Source: Rhizomys pruinosus (lineage: Eukaryota; Chordata; Mammalia; Rodentia; Spalacidae). From it: a stretch of 64,000 nucleotides of DNA. Both the position numbers and the translations under genes were made by a program. Location: contig VZQC01001040.1 of the NCBI GenBank assembly GCA_009823505.1, positions 1,133,516-1,197,515 on the forward strand, given 5' to 3'. Positions within the stretch are counted from its first letter, which is position 1; each line of letters begins with the position of its first letter. Below the pieces are notes generated by a model. That model was not told the DNA's origin. It did no database searches and saw only the letters and a program-made list of their open reading frames with translations. This document shows, in pieces, positions 22,801 through 33,960 of the stretch.

Positions 22801-23430
22801 TTCTGTGGGGTGCTGAGTAGAAAGTGTATTCTCTGGTGTTTGGGTGGAATATTTGGTAGATGTCTTTGAGATCCATTTGTTGTATTGCACATTCAGTTCA
22901 GAGGTCTCTCTGTTTATTCATTGTCCTGTTGATCTGTCCAAAGGACTTAGTGAGGTATTGAAGTCCCCTACTATTAGTGTGCTGTTAGTGTGCTGGGGTT
23001 AATCTGTGCCTGTGTTCCTGAAGAATTGTCTTTATAAAGTTTGGTGCACCAGAGTTTTGTGCATATATATTCATGATTGTGAAGTCTTCATGGTCAATTT
23101 TTCCTGTGATAAAGATATAATGGCCCTCTTTGTCTCTTTTGATTTCTTTTACTTTGAAGTCTATTTTGTCTGATATTGAAAAAGCAACACCTGCTTTCTT
23201 TTTGGTACCCTTTGCTTGGAATATTTTTTTTTCCATTCTTTACCCTTAAATTGGTGCGTATCCTTGAGATTGAGTTGTGTTTCTTGTCGACAGCCTATAG
23301 ATGGGTTTTGTTTTCTAATTCAATCTCACAGTCTATGTCTTTTGATTGGGGAGTTCAGTCCATTAATATTTAAGGTTATAATTGAAACTTGCATATTGCT
23401 TCCTTTTACCTTATTATCCATTTGCATTTT
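19863..23430 (-). pseudogene. L1 ORF2, minus strand, nearly full length but broken
   Basis: Minus-strand fragments cover ORF2 from the endonuclease (pieces near 23.36-22.98 kb such as NIYAQNSGAPNFIKT) through the RT (21766-21536: [20 protein letters not shown]; 21456-21262: KSVTFLYTNKQ, TIKYLGTNL) to the C-terminal region (20520-20125: [27 protein letters not shown]). Frames shift repeatedly and no fragment exceeds about 130 residues. The span of about 3.57 kb is slightly short for L1 ORF2, suggesting small deletions. No protein is expected. Confidence 0.87.
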
Positions 23431-23465
23431 TAGTCTTGGTTTCTACTTCTGCAGTTATGTTTTTA

Positions 23466-24672
23466 TTAGTTTCCCTTTCTAGGTTCTTGGGCATGGTTGC
23501 TCCTCTCTTCTGTCCTTTGAATTGCTTCAAGTATTCTTTGAAGTTTTGGTTTTCTGGACATGTATTCTTTCATCTTTTTTATATCATGGTAGATTTTTCT
23601 CTCTCCTTCAACTATATCAATATTTTTGTTGGGTATATTAACCTGACTTGGCATCCATAGTCCTTTAATATTGGGAATGCTTTGCTCCATGTTCTTCTTG
23701 CTTTTGTGGTTTGTGCCCAGAAGTCAGTTGTAATTCTAATGGGGTTTCCACTTATATGTGACTTGTTTTTCTCTAGTGGCTTTCAGAATTTTATCTTTGT
23801 TTTGGGCATCTAGCACTTTATCTATGATATGGCATGGGGATTTTCTTTTCTGATCTTTTCTGTTTGGAGTTCTATGTGCTTCTTGTATTTGTATGTGTTT
23901 GTCTTTTTTTTTTTTTTTTTACTTTGGGGAAGTTTTCATTCTATTATTCTGTTGAAGATCTGATCAATACTATTCTCTTGGGATTCTTCACCTTCCTTTA
24001 TTCCTATGATGTGGAGGTTTGATCTTTTCATAGTGTCCCATATTTCCTGGTTGTTCCACTTTTGTGTATTTAAAATTTTTCACAATGTTTTTTTGAGCTT
24101 TTTAGTTGCTCTGTGTTATCTTCCTGATCTGATATTCTTTGTTCTGCTTCCTCCATTCTATTTCTGAGGCTTTTCCATTCCTTTCTTCTTGATTGGATGA
24201 GTGTTCTATTTCCTTTTCCATTTCATCCTATGAGTTCTGTAGTATTTCCACTTCTTTTTGGAGCTTCTCAATGTCTTCTTGGTGCTCCTTACTTCGTTGG
24301 TTAGCTTTCTTTTTCTGTGTTTCCACTTCTTTCTGGAATTTGTCATTTTCTCCCTCTAGCTTTCTGAAGTTTGTCATTCTCGCCTTTTAGTTCTATCCTA
24401 AGTTTGTCATTCTCTCTATGTCCTTCTTTAGTTTTTCATTCTCTATCCTTAGCTCTCTGACTTGTTCTTTATATTCTTTAATTTCTCTTAATAGGTCTTC
24501 AATTGCTCCTCTGAGGTCTGTTTCTTGGGTCACCTCCACGGGGATCCCACTGTAGCAATCTCCTACAGGGTTGGTAGAATTTGGCTTTGGAATTATCCTG
24601 CACCTTTCCCATGTTGTCTCTTTGTTGTGTCCCTGGCATGTGGGTTTCCCTTTTTTGCCTATATTCTGATGT
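23466..24672 (-). pseudogene. L1 ORF1, minus strand, broken
   Basis: The C-terminal domain is open at 23690-23466 (LQRILEAIQRTEERS...PRKGN) and mirrors the plus-strand ORF1 at 17.6-17.69 kb. The coiled-coil part lies at about 24500-24200 in several frames. An A-run (T-run at 23888-23910 on the plus strand) has expanded in the middle. The codon matching the plus-strand start ATG reads ATC near 24670, so even the start looks lost. Confidence 0.83.
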
Positions 24673-24950
24673 GAATCACAAATGCTTTTTCACTATGTTG
24701 AAGGCTTGATTTGCTTGCATCCTTCAGATTCCTTTGTTTTCCTTCTTGTTTATGGAGCATTGACTTGTCTAGGTTTCAGGCTTTCAATTTTGTTTATATA
24801 TTGGAAGTCTAATTCACTCTTCCCTTTCGGTTCTGAAGGGTCTCCAAAAAATCCACTTGGACACTCTCTCAGCAATTCCAGTTGGCCGGGGGTGGGGTGG
24901 GGGGGCGATGCCTGACTTAGTTCAGGTGGTCCTGGCAGGTCCCTGATCTA
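24673..24950 (-). promoter_or_regulatory. L1 5'UTR, minus strand
   Basis: Mirrors the plus 5'UTR at 16.25-16.48 kb: GTGGATTTTTTGGAGACC, AACCGAAAGGGAAGAGTGAA, and the monomer block CCAGGACCACCTGAAC. A C-rich run on the minus strand (24887-24907, G-rich on plus) differs from the plus-strand copy. The 5' end is near 24950; only one partial monomer remains. Confidence 0.68.
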
Positions 24951-24964
24951 ACCACTGCACACCC

Positions 24965-25114
24965 AATACTGTCTTTAACTCCAGTTCCAGGGGAATCCAA
25001 CTCTATCTTCTTACCTCCATGGCATTGCACGACATGGGTGACCAACCTACAATGCAGACAGTACACTCATACACATAAACAAATAATAAATAAATTAAAT
25101 TAAAAAAATTAAAA
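24965..25114 (+). mobile_element. B2 SINE, 5'-truncated
   Basis: Only the B2 body is present (TTTAACTCCAGTTCCAGG, GCATTGCACGACATGGGTGA, CAATGCAGACAGTACACTCA) with an A-rich tail. It sits exactly between the minus-strand L1 and the resumed plus-strand ORF2. Confidence 0.82.
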
Positions 25115-26530
25115 AGTCCTTAATTTCATTTGGAAAAGCAAAAGACCCTCAATAGCCAAAGCAACCAGTGGGGGTGGGATCTCTATACCAGACTTCAAAC
25201 TATACTACAGGGCTAAAGTCATAAAAACAGCTTGGTACTGGCACAAAAACAGACCTGTTGACCAATGGAACAAAACTGAAGATTCAAACTTGTGTGCACA
25301 CAATTTCAGCCACCTCATGCTTGATAAGAGGCCAAGAAGACACAATGGAGGAAAGACAGTATCTTCAGCAAGTGGTGTTGGCAAAACTGGATCATCAGTT
25401 GTAGAAGAATGAAATTAAACCCCTACCTCTTGCCCTGTACAAATCCAGATGGATTAAAGATCTCAATGTGAAACCTCAAACTCTGAAGGAGATAGAAGAA
25501 ATAGCTGGCAGCAGCGTACAAGACATAGGTGTAGGAAAAGACTTCATAAGTCAGACAGCAGCTGCACAAGAATTAAGGTCAACAATTGACAAATGGGACC
25601 TCATTAAACTCAAAAGCTTCTGTACATCAAAAGAAATAATCAAGGAAGTGAAGGAAAACTGACAGAGTGGGAGGAAATCTTCATCTCATATACACCTGAC
25701 AAAGCATTGATTTCCAGAGTATATAAACTATTCAAAAAACTAAGAAGAAAGAAAATAAATGACCCACTCAAAAGATGGAGCAAAGAGCTGAACAGAGACT
25801 TCACAAGTGAGGAATTAGGGATGGCTGAGAAACATCTTAAAAGTCTTCAACGTGGCTAATAATTAAGGAAATGCAAATGAAAACCACTTTCAGATATCAT
25901 CGCAAGCTGGGCATGGTGGTGCATGCCTTTAATCCTAGCACTCAGGAGGCAGAGGCAGGTGGATCTTTGTGAGTTCCAGGCCAGCCTGGTCTACAGAGTG
26001 AGTTCCAGGACAGCTGGGGCTACAGGGAGACCCTCTCTCAAAAAGATAAAAAAAAAGATATCATCTCATTCCAACAACACTGGCTAGGATTAAGAACAGT
26101 AATGATACCAAGTGCTGGAGAGGTTTTGGGGAAAGGGAAACACTCATCCACTCCTGTTGAGAATGTAAACTAGTACAACCACTATGGAAAGCAGTGTGGA
26201 GAAACCTTGGAAGACTCGGAATGAACTTGCCACCTGACCCAGCCATACCATTCCTGGGTATATACCCACAAGACTCGTCTTACAGCAGAGATACATGCAC
26301 AGTCATGTTTATTGCAACTCTCTTCACAATAGGAAAGAGACGGAACCAACCCAAGTGCCCCTCAGCTGAGGAGTGGTTAGAGAACATGTGGTACATCTAC
26401 ACAATGGAGTTCCATGAAGTGGTAAAAGAAAGAGGACATCATGAATTTTTCAGGTAAATGGATGGAGCTAGAAGATTTCATGCTTAATGAAGTAACACAG
26501 TCCCAGAAAAACAAAAGAGGAATGGTATCC
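25115..26530 (+). pseudogene. L1 ORF2, C-terminal part of the inner plus L1
   Basis: Begins in the ORF2 post-RT region (nucleotides coding a FIWKSKR-like stretch, then [10 protein letters not shown]) and runs through [35 protein letters not shown] and MWYIYTMEFHEVVKE. Many stops and frameshifts. A B1 interrupts it at 25902-26056. About 800 bp of ORF2 (the RT core) is absent between 19612 and here, judged against the copy at 40.06-40.83 kb. Confidence 0.85.
25902..26056 (+). mobile_element. B1 SINE in L1 ORF2 with exact 10-bp TSD
   Basis: GCAAGCTGGGCATGGTGGTG through GCTACAGGGAGACCCTCTCT plus an A-rich tail. TSD AGATATCATC is at 25892-25901 and 26057-26066. Removing it restores the L1 sequence. 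Confidence 0.94.
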
Positions 26531-26674
26531 CTCATCTGTGGATGCTAGCACCAATTACCTAACTGTATATCAAACTGAGCAATGTTAATGTGATTTGAAA
26601 ACAACTGTTCTCTTACATTCCGAATCCCCTAAAAAATAAAAAGTAAAATAAAATAAATATGAATAAGTAAAAAA
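26531..26674 (+). mobile_element. Inner L1 3'UTR (short) and A-rich tail
   Basis: GTGGATGCTAGCACCAATTA, ATATCAAACTGAGCAATG and ACAACTGTTCTC lead into an AATAAA-rich tail ending at the right TSD. This 3'UTR is much shorter than the one of the outer L1 and lacks the G-rich tract, so polyadenylation was probably premature. Confidence 0.8.
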
Positions 26675-27343
26675 AAAGGTGACATCATGAACTTTGCAAG
26701 TAAATGGATGGAACTAGAAGCCATTATGCTAAATGAAGTAACACATCCCCCCCCCACCCCCCGGAAAAAAAATGGGGAATGTTTCCCCTCATTTGTGGTT
26801 GCTAGCACCAAATCCCTAGTTGTAAAGCAAGCTGAGCACTGTTAATGTTACATTTCTTTTTATCTGAAAGCAACTGTGCTGTTATAATGTGAATCCCTTA
26901 ATGGAGTCTATAATTAACCTACCACTTATTTTCATAGTTTGTAACTTGGTATATAGGTGGAGGGTATGTATTCATATTTTAGAGTAATATAAAATTAAAG
27001 GGAAATTGTGAATTCCTAAACATGTTTTGGAATTAGCATAGATTATTTTCATATGTCATAATTTTGTGATATGTATGACATATATATGCATATTTTAGAG
27101 CAATACAAATTGGAAGAAACAACAGCAAAAGGACTGGGTCAAAGAACTGACTGAAACAGTAAACTTCTGCCCCAAATGGTAAACCTGTCCAAAGAATACT
27201 TTCAAAAGACTGTGTAAAAGATGCAAGACATATATGACAGAATGCATGAGCTTGGGTGGGGCAGTGGACATGGATGGGGTAATGAGTCTAAATTGGATTG
27301 AGAAATGTATAAAATGCACAAAACTTCAATAAAAATATTTTTT
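26675..27343 (+). mobile_element. Outer L1, resumed ORF2 end and long 3'UTR
   Basis: Resumes at GACATCATGAACTTTGCAAG, reads the last ORF2 codons, then a 3'UTR of about 550 bp: GTGAATCCCTTAATGGAG, AATTAACCTACCACTTATTT, TATTTTAGAGCAATACAAAT, AAAGAACTGACTGAAACAGT, a G-rich stretch at 27255-27280 and ATGCACAAAACTTCAATAAA. The right TSD of the outer L1 follows at 27344-27359. Confidence 0.85.
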
Positions 27344-27359
27344 AAAGTACTATTATTTG

Positions 27360-28589
27360 AAAAGATCACTCTATCATCAATAAGTACCAGGTGTTTTAAG
27401 TGCATTGTAAGTAGCTTCTTTCTACTTTATTTAAAGGGAAGTTTTCATGCAGCATTTTGATTTTCAGTTCTAATCCTCCTGAAAGATAATTTATTTACAT
27501 TGTCACTCTACACCACTGAGTTTGGGGAATTAGAGGAATGTGTCCTAGATAGTGCTTCAGCCCCTGCTCCTGGCAGGGAATCATTGACTGCCTTTAATAA
27601 ATATGTTAAATTGACCTAAATTAAAAACTGTGTCATAATTCTGCATGCCAGAATGCTTTCTACATTACCTAATTTGTTTCTAATGCCCTGTAGGTATTTC
27701 TGGGTGAAAGCACAGGGATATTTTGGAAATATAAGCTTTTATAGAGGGGCTGAAGTGGACATAGTAGTCTTAGTTAAAGTTGAGCCTGAAACTTATATTA
27801 CAACAGAATCTTGCTCTCTCAGGATTATTCTTTGAACTTTTATTTGGTTCAGCTCATGAGATCCAATAAAACATGCACTTCTACAAGTTAATGTATGTGC
27901 TCCTATGATACACTATTGAATTAAATGCTAGTACGTTCATAGAGATTTGTATTAGGTGGCTGAACAGAGAGATACCATGTCTCCATCACCAAAGCAGAAA
28001 GATATACTCAATTTATTTATGCACCGTATAGGTGACATCCAACCTACTAAATACTAACAAGGAAGAATGCTATTTGTTGTATTGACAATTGCTCCAATTA
28101 AACCACATTTTGAATGTATTTATCATGAACAGTATAAAAGTTATCTGAGGACAAAGCATGGTCCCACATCCACAGTGACATCAAATTTTTCAGATGAGTC
28201 ACTGCAGTCCAACTTTGATCATAGTTCAAGATAATTCTGATATAATCCCTTCAGGGAATTTGACAATTCAAGACTCCTTGGGGTCACATGGGCCTGTCAG
28301 GTCCCGTGAGTTCAAAAGTCAAGAACTTACAGATCCAATCTCAGTTTCCTTCATTTTGTCATACAAAAATTTTATATTTAAAAGGTATACTGGAATGAAG
28401 TAAATAACTCTGGGTAGACCAAAGTACACAGATGTGCTTATTCTACCTCTTGATGCCTACACATTTTAAGCAGCATGTGAATGTGGGAGGCATTGGTCTC
28501 TACTCGACAGACTTAACCTAAGGAAAATTATGGCATAGTATGTTTCACATGAGGAAAGAGACTCATACAAATTGTAAGAAACTTTCCTA
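27360..28589. other. Nothing recognised
   Basis: About 1.2 kb of AT-rich sequence without a nameable repeat. Short frames only. Confidence 0.4.
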
Positions 28590-29190
28590 GAGAGAACCAT
28601 GCTGATGTTAAAGAAAATGAAGTGCACAGTGCATCATCCTGTCTTTCCTTTAAACCAATCCCAGTGGGACATGCTTCTCACACCACTTCTCCCAAGGCTC
28701 AGGAATCATCCTGAAAGTCAGGGAGGAAAGTTTGTAAGCGCTAAAGAGAGTGAGAGACTACAAGGAAAATGCTTTCCAAGCACAAGAGGGCAATACCAAG
28801 AATGAACTCACAGCAGTTCTGACAAAATGTACAAGGCCTGTGCAAGCCCAAGTCAGACAAGGTCATGGACAAGGCCAGTGGGCAGGATGTGCTACCCCTC
28901 ACTGAGGAGCTAGTGGCAAATGATAGCAGTGGGGAGAGGGAAACAGTTTTCTCTAAGAATGTGGCCCTTGGTAGTTTGGCAGCTTTAGATTGGCAGCTTT
29001 CCAGTGGTTGGCCAGATGCTCAAAGAGAATATGGGCAGAGGAAATTGGATTTGATAGGTTAAAAAAAAGATTACATAAACTTGGGTGAGTACAGAAGGGA
29101 GTGTGGACCTGAGAGGAGCCCAGGGCAAAATACAACCAAAACACATTGAGTGGAATTCTCTAGGAATTCAATGAACATTTAAGAAATACA
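28590..29190 (+). mobile_element. Lx-type L1 3'UTR
   Basis: Fits the rodent Lx 3'UTR order: CCCAAGGCTCAGGAATCATC, GTGAGAGACTACAAGGAAAA, CCTCACTGAGGAGCT, AACAGTTTTCTCTAAG, GTGGCCC, GAATATGGGCAGAGGAAATT, then AAAACACATTGAGTGGAATT. The head also matches 59545-59700. The frames at 28599-29062 are non-coding. Confidence 0.7.
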
Positions 29191-29310
29191 CCGAATTGTC
29201 CTTCATAAAGAGGAGAAACACTGCTGACTATTAATCCATGTTTTCATGCTATAAAGATGCAAATGTCCCCATTCACATTACATAAACTCTAAGCTCAGGC
29301 GTAAAGACAA

Positions 29311-29466
29311 TTTTTTTGTGTGTTTCTTTGAGAGACAGGGTCTCCCTGTAGCCCCAGCTGTTCTGGAACTCACTCTGTAGACCAGGCTGGCTTTGAACTC
29401 ACAAAGATCCACTTGCCTCTGCCTCCCAAGTGCTAGGATTAAAGGCGCACACCACCATGCCTGGCT
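29311..29466 (-). mobile_element. B1 SINE with 9-bp TSD
   Basis: Reverse-complement B1 from a T run through AGAGACAGGGTCTCCCTGTA to CACCACCATGCCTGGCT. TSD TAAAGACAA is exact at 29302-29310 and 29467-29475. Confidence 0.92.
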
Positions 29467-29475
29467 TAAAGACAA

Positions 29476-30110
29476 GTTTTAAACAGCAGAAATTTGCCAG
29501 CATTTCAGACAGCAGTTAATTACTTTTATCCTTATAGTCATTTCTTTTGTGGTAGGTGTTGCTTGGATTCCAAAGCGCCATTTTACATGAAGTTGAAATC
29601 AATATATTCTTCTTTCTTTTAAAAATATTTCTCAACATAAAGATGGTGATTTATAGTTCATCTCATACTGTACTTGAGTCAAAAGTCAAAACTCAAAAAC
29701 AAAGATATATTGAAATTTTGCAAACATCTTTCAAATGGGAAAAAGGCTATCAAAAAATGAACTAATTTATATTGATATATCAAGAACGGTCACTCTAGGG
29801 AATAGTGTATAAATGAGAAGGGAATTTTTAAAAAATAATATAAGCTAACTTTTCAAAAAGTCACCTTAAACACAAAGCCTAAAATATCCTCTTTCTTATG
29901 ACTATTTCAACAGGCAATATGTTAAAATGGGTTAGAAAGTAGCTTCAAGGACAAGTTCAAATTAAGCTGAGGTTTATGTCTAGAATTTAATTTCACTAAT
30001 TATTTTAATGATTGAAGATGTTATACAAATCAAATTGTAAATCAGCTAACTGTTTGCACTGTTTATATTTTTGGTCATATCATGCAATTTCCATAATAAA
30101 TACTACCCTT
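29476..30110. other. Nothing recognised
   Basis: AT-rich, no nameable repeat. Confidence 0.4.
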
Positions 30111-30124
30111 AGAAAAATGCAGAT

Positions 30125-30363
30125 ATGGGGCTGGAGATACAGCCTAGTGGTTAAGAGCACCAACCGCTCTTACAGAGGACCCGGGTTCGATCCCCAGCAC
30201 CCACATGGCTGCTGAGAACCGTCTGAAACTCCAATTCCAGGAGAACTCCAGTTCCAAGGGAATCCGACACCCTCTTCTGACCTCCGCGGCATTGCAGGAC
30301 ACGGGTGCACAGACCAACATGCAGACAGTACATTCATACACATACAGAAATAAAAAAAAAAAA
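30125..30363 (+). mobile_element. B2 SINE with exact 14-bp TSD
   Basis: GGGGCTGGAGATACAGCC head, A box AGCCTAGTGG, B box GGTTCGATCCC, then the duplicated ACTCC block and A-tail. TSD AGAAAAATGCAGAT is exact at 30111-30124 and 30364-30377, so this is a young copy. Confidence 0.95.
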
Positions 30364-30377
30364 AGAAAAATGCAGAT

Positions 30378-30864
30378 GTAAAATCTATGAAATATTTACT
30401 GTGACCAATGTCAGTATTGGCACCAGTAAACCAGGTGAGCTACTGACATGGTCTAGTGGAAAAGACAAACAGGGTGTCGAGTGCCTCATATCACATCTAT
30501 TTGTTCATGTCCTTATCAAAATAAAAGAAAGAACACAAAACTCTCGTTAAGTCAATGATATATATTTGGTTTCTCTAGGCTCATGGCTATTTTCAGGGGT
30601 CCTAAATTTGATCTTTTTTGTTTGTTCTCTGCCGCCTATTTCTAGTTCTTATGTGCTTGTTCAGCTTTTCCTTTCTGTTTCTTATAGATCACCAAAACCT
30701 GGTGAACAAATTTATGCCCAAACAAAGCTTCTTTCATCTAAATTTAAAATAAATTCATATATTCTACTTGTTCATTTGTATGTGTTAGACAGAGAGTCCC
30801 TCAGTGCAGTCTCAGCTCCCACTTCTTACCACAGGAGGAGGGTTACCTGCTAGAGAATGGGTCC
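30378..30864. other. Nothing recognised
   Basis: The 95-residue frame at 30566-30853 shows a hydrophobic stretch but no known domain, start context or homologue I recognise. Confidence 0.35.
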
Positions 30865-31230
30865 TAATCTTCATGTGAATAATTCCCTGACACAAAGCAA
30901 CTTAGGGATGAAAGGGTTTGTTTTGGCTCACAGTTCTAGTCCCTCTTTGGGGAAGTGAAGGTAGGAACCTGAAGCTGCTAGTCCCACACACAAACAAAAG
31001 CAGAAAGAAAGAATGCATGCCTGCCTACTCCTGAGCTCACTTTTCCCACTCTGATCCAGGTCCAGGTTAAGGTACCAACCACATTGAGCTATGTTCCCCA
31101 CATCAATTAACATAATCAACACAATCCCAGACAGACATGCCCACATGCCAACATTATGGAGACAATCCCTCATTGAAATTCTCCCTCAAGCAGATTCTAG
31201 ATTCTGTCCAGTTGACAGTTAAACGCCCCA
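30865..31230 (-). mobile_element. Rodent ERV LTR relic, antisense
   Basis: CAAAGCAACTTAGGGATGAA, GGGTTTGTTTTGGCTCACAG, GAGACAATCCCTCATTGAAA and GTCCAGTTGACAGTTA follow the layout of the LTR copies at 11.7 and 37.9 kb but are more diverged. Confidence 0.45.
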
Positions 31231-32734
31231 TCACTCCACAATAAGCAATGATCATAAGATTGCTTTGCCCTTATTTAATGAGCACTTACTATGTACACAG
31301 AAAGCAGACTCCTGTCACCCAGGATCCTTAACATGGCATTTTTCTGGACTCCAAAGTCTTAGCAGCCTGGCCCAGTACCCTGTTTCTGCAGCTTGGCTTT
31401 GGAACAATAATGTGTATTTGACAGACATGGTGTTTACTATCCAGCTTTCCTAAAAGATTTTTCACCTAGATGTTAGAACAAGGAAAGTCAGGTAAATTAG
31501 ACCCAGATTAGCCCTTTTGGTACTTCATATTAATAAATATAATTTTTAATGCTTGATAAAGGCCTTGCATCCCTGAAACTACCATATTTCAATAAAATAT
31601 TCTTGACTATTTAATGTTCTGTTATGTTGAGGAACAGATACTCAACCATCAAGAGGAGGACCAGTGTTTAAATAGTTGATTTTCACAAATCATCTAACAC
31701 AGAGCAGGGAATCCTTGCTCCACAGGGAGAGAGCCTGGCTATAAAATTGTGGGATCTTTCCCAACTGTGTATAGTTAAAATGTTCACTAGCAGAGAGAAA
31801 ACCTTTGCATATTTTCTCCAAACCAACTCCATAGGGCATTGTCCTGACCTCTCATCAAGAAAGCTAATGTAATAAATCCAGAAAAATATCACAATATATC
31901 TAGCAAATTACATATAAAATATTATAAGAAATCAGGATTTTGTTGCAAATATTATGTTCCTGAGTCTGAATCCAAATCCTTCTTTATTGCTCGATTATAT
32001 TGAAAGTTGCTGGGGTCTCCACCAGTGATGCTTCTTTCTACTGAAAATGTGAATGGTGTCCACATCGCTCATAGGTAAGAAGGAAAGGGGACTAAATGTG
32101 AAACATGAAGTCATTCCACAACACACAGTAGGAGCCCAGTACACTTATGTATTCTTGAATAACTTGCATTTTCATCTACTTGACTAATTCTGAGTAATTT
32201 ATTACCAGGAAAATGAAGAAACTACCCTAATTGTGTAGCCAAGTTGCTGACCTTGGGCTCTGGCAGGCCCCTTTGGAACAAACTCCATAATAAAATGAGA
32301 GTCTTGATGTCATTATCAAATTTGTCATGGGTTCAGTGACATTTGAAGAGGGTAATTGTGTTTTGCCAACTGAACAGCCTGTACATTTTTAATCTGAGAA
32401 GAGAAATACAAGAGGGTCTATGGGAAAGAACTGTACAACCGTGCAAGGAAGAGCAGATCAGACTGAGGCTGCCACCTCTTCCCCAGGACTTGCCCAGAGT
32501 CCACCTTCCCCTTCAGGCAGGCAGCACCAGGGTGTTCCATCATCCCACCTAGAGAAATGGCCTCCCCCTCTCCAGACCAGAGTCCTATGTCCTAGAGGGT
32601 TAGAGACCAGCACCCTAACCTTCCCAGGTTCCCTTTATCTTTCCAATATTCACAGTAATAGAAATTTGCCTATAGCTACAAAACCACTTAGAATAAGATT
32701 ATATTAAGGTTAAGTTGTTAATTGCTTTTTATTT
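31231..32734. other. Mostly unique sequence
   Basis: About 1.5 kb with no repeat I can name. Two overlapping frames at 32343-32707 (69 and 95 residues) look like chance frames in GC-richer sequence. Confidence 0.35.
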
Positions 32735-33960
32735 ATTTTTTTTTAATTAATTTTTATTGATGCTTTGTGCATTTCATACATTTTTTTCCAATTCAGTTCA
32801 GGCTTATTTCCCTTTCCCTCCCCCCCACCCCCACCCCATCCCAGATCATGCATTCTGCCATAACTGTCCTGCATCTTTCTCTCAGATTTTTTTTTTCATT
32901 TTTAGCTATAAGTGATAATCCATGAGTTACAACGCATCCTTCAGCAAACCAATTGCAGGCTGTTGTGCCCAAAACACCTACAGCCCACACCATCCAGTGG
33001 GGGGGTGACAGTTGTTTGTTCAACAAGTTGATGCAAATGAGTGTCCAGACTACATTGCTGTAGTTTCACCATTCCACCCCAATCGCAGCCCTTACATTCT
33101 ACCACGCCCCTCTTCCACAGTTGTTCCCTAGCTTGAAAAAGGGGCACAGGTGGATGAGGTAAAACAGTCCACTCTCTCTGGAGCTGTTGACTGGGACTCG
33201 GTCAATTCTGGCTGTTTCCTTTCATGGGCTGACAGTTTGTCCAGGAATAACACTTTGATCGCTGAAGATGAAGCAACAGCAAGTAATATATAGGTATTTA
33301 AACAGCTACTAATAGTTTATGGTAGGTTACTTTAGCATAGACACTTTTGTGGATATGTTAATCCATGAATTACAATTTTCCCCCCTGTTAAATCGACGCA
33401 CAGGTCTTACTGTGGTCTTAAACATCCTATCACCTGTAGAGGATTTAAGCTTGTGGCATCAGCCATGGGTTATGCTTTTCCTCCAAGGGGAGAGCCAAAT
33501 AGCCAATTAGATTGAGTCTAAATACAGGCACATGGCTGCCTCTGCTGGCACAGTATTTCCAGGCAGGTGAGGGGTCTATCTGGTGCTGACGGGGAGTACT
33601 TTGCTTGACTCAGGGAGACCCATTTTGCTTTATGTTTAGTGGCCTTTGGTTAACACTCTCTGGCATCCAGAGGCCATCTGTGCACTTGCATGTGTGGTCT
33701 CACCAATACATCCCTCCCATGTTAACGTCAGGTCCTTTCTTAGCAGCAGGGTCTTATGCCTCTCCTCCTGCAGGTAACCCAACTTAGAGGCAAGAAGCCC
33801 TTACCTTTTTGGGGCCTTGGATCCCCTGGCCAACATCCACACTGGTAGAACTAATCCATGCTGAGTGTAGAGCTCCTGTATTATATATTTTTGCCTGTAG
33901 TGCATAGCCCTAGACTTTGGCACATGGTGTTTTTAGGACCTTGATAAAAAGTAAAAGTAA
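32735..33960 (-). mobile_element. P-family element, block P2 plus L1-like 3' tail
   Basis: On the minus strand the element ends at the left in ATGCACAAAGCATCAATAAA preceded by a G-rich tract (C run at 32819-32840). Upstream lies the 56.7-kb-type block (GTAAGGGCTGCGATTGG) and the P2 body, aligning with plus-strand 4370-5150: GTCTATGCTAA, GATGCCACAAGCTTAAATCC, GGTCTCCCTGAGTCAAGC. No open frame of interest. The left side is certain; the right limit, about 33.96 kb, is a guess. Confidence 0.55.

Noticed and set aside
15982..26674. Retrotransposition-competent L1
   Set aside because: ORF1 has two stops, ORF2 is frameshifted and lacks its RT core; the minus-strand L1 is broken in both ORFs.
30144..30341. 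60-65 residue frames at 7395, 8014, 30144 and 42310
   Set aside because: Near-identical frames arise because each lies in a B2 SINE.
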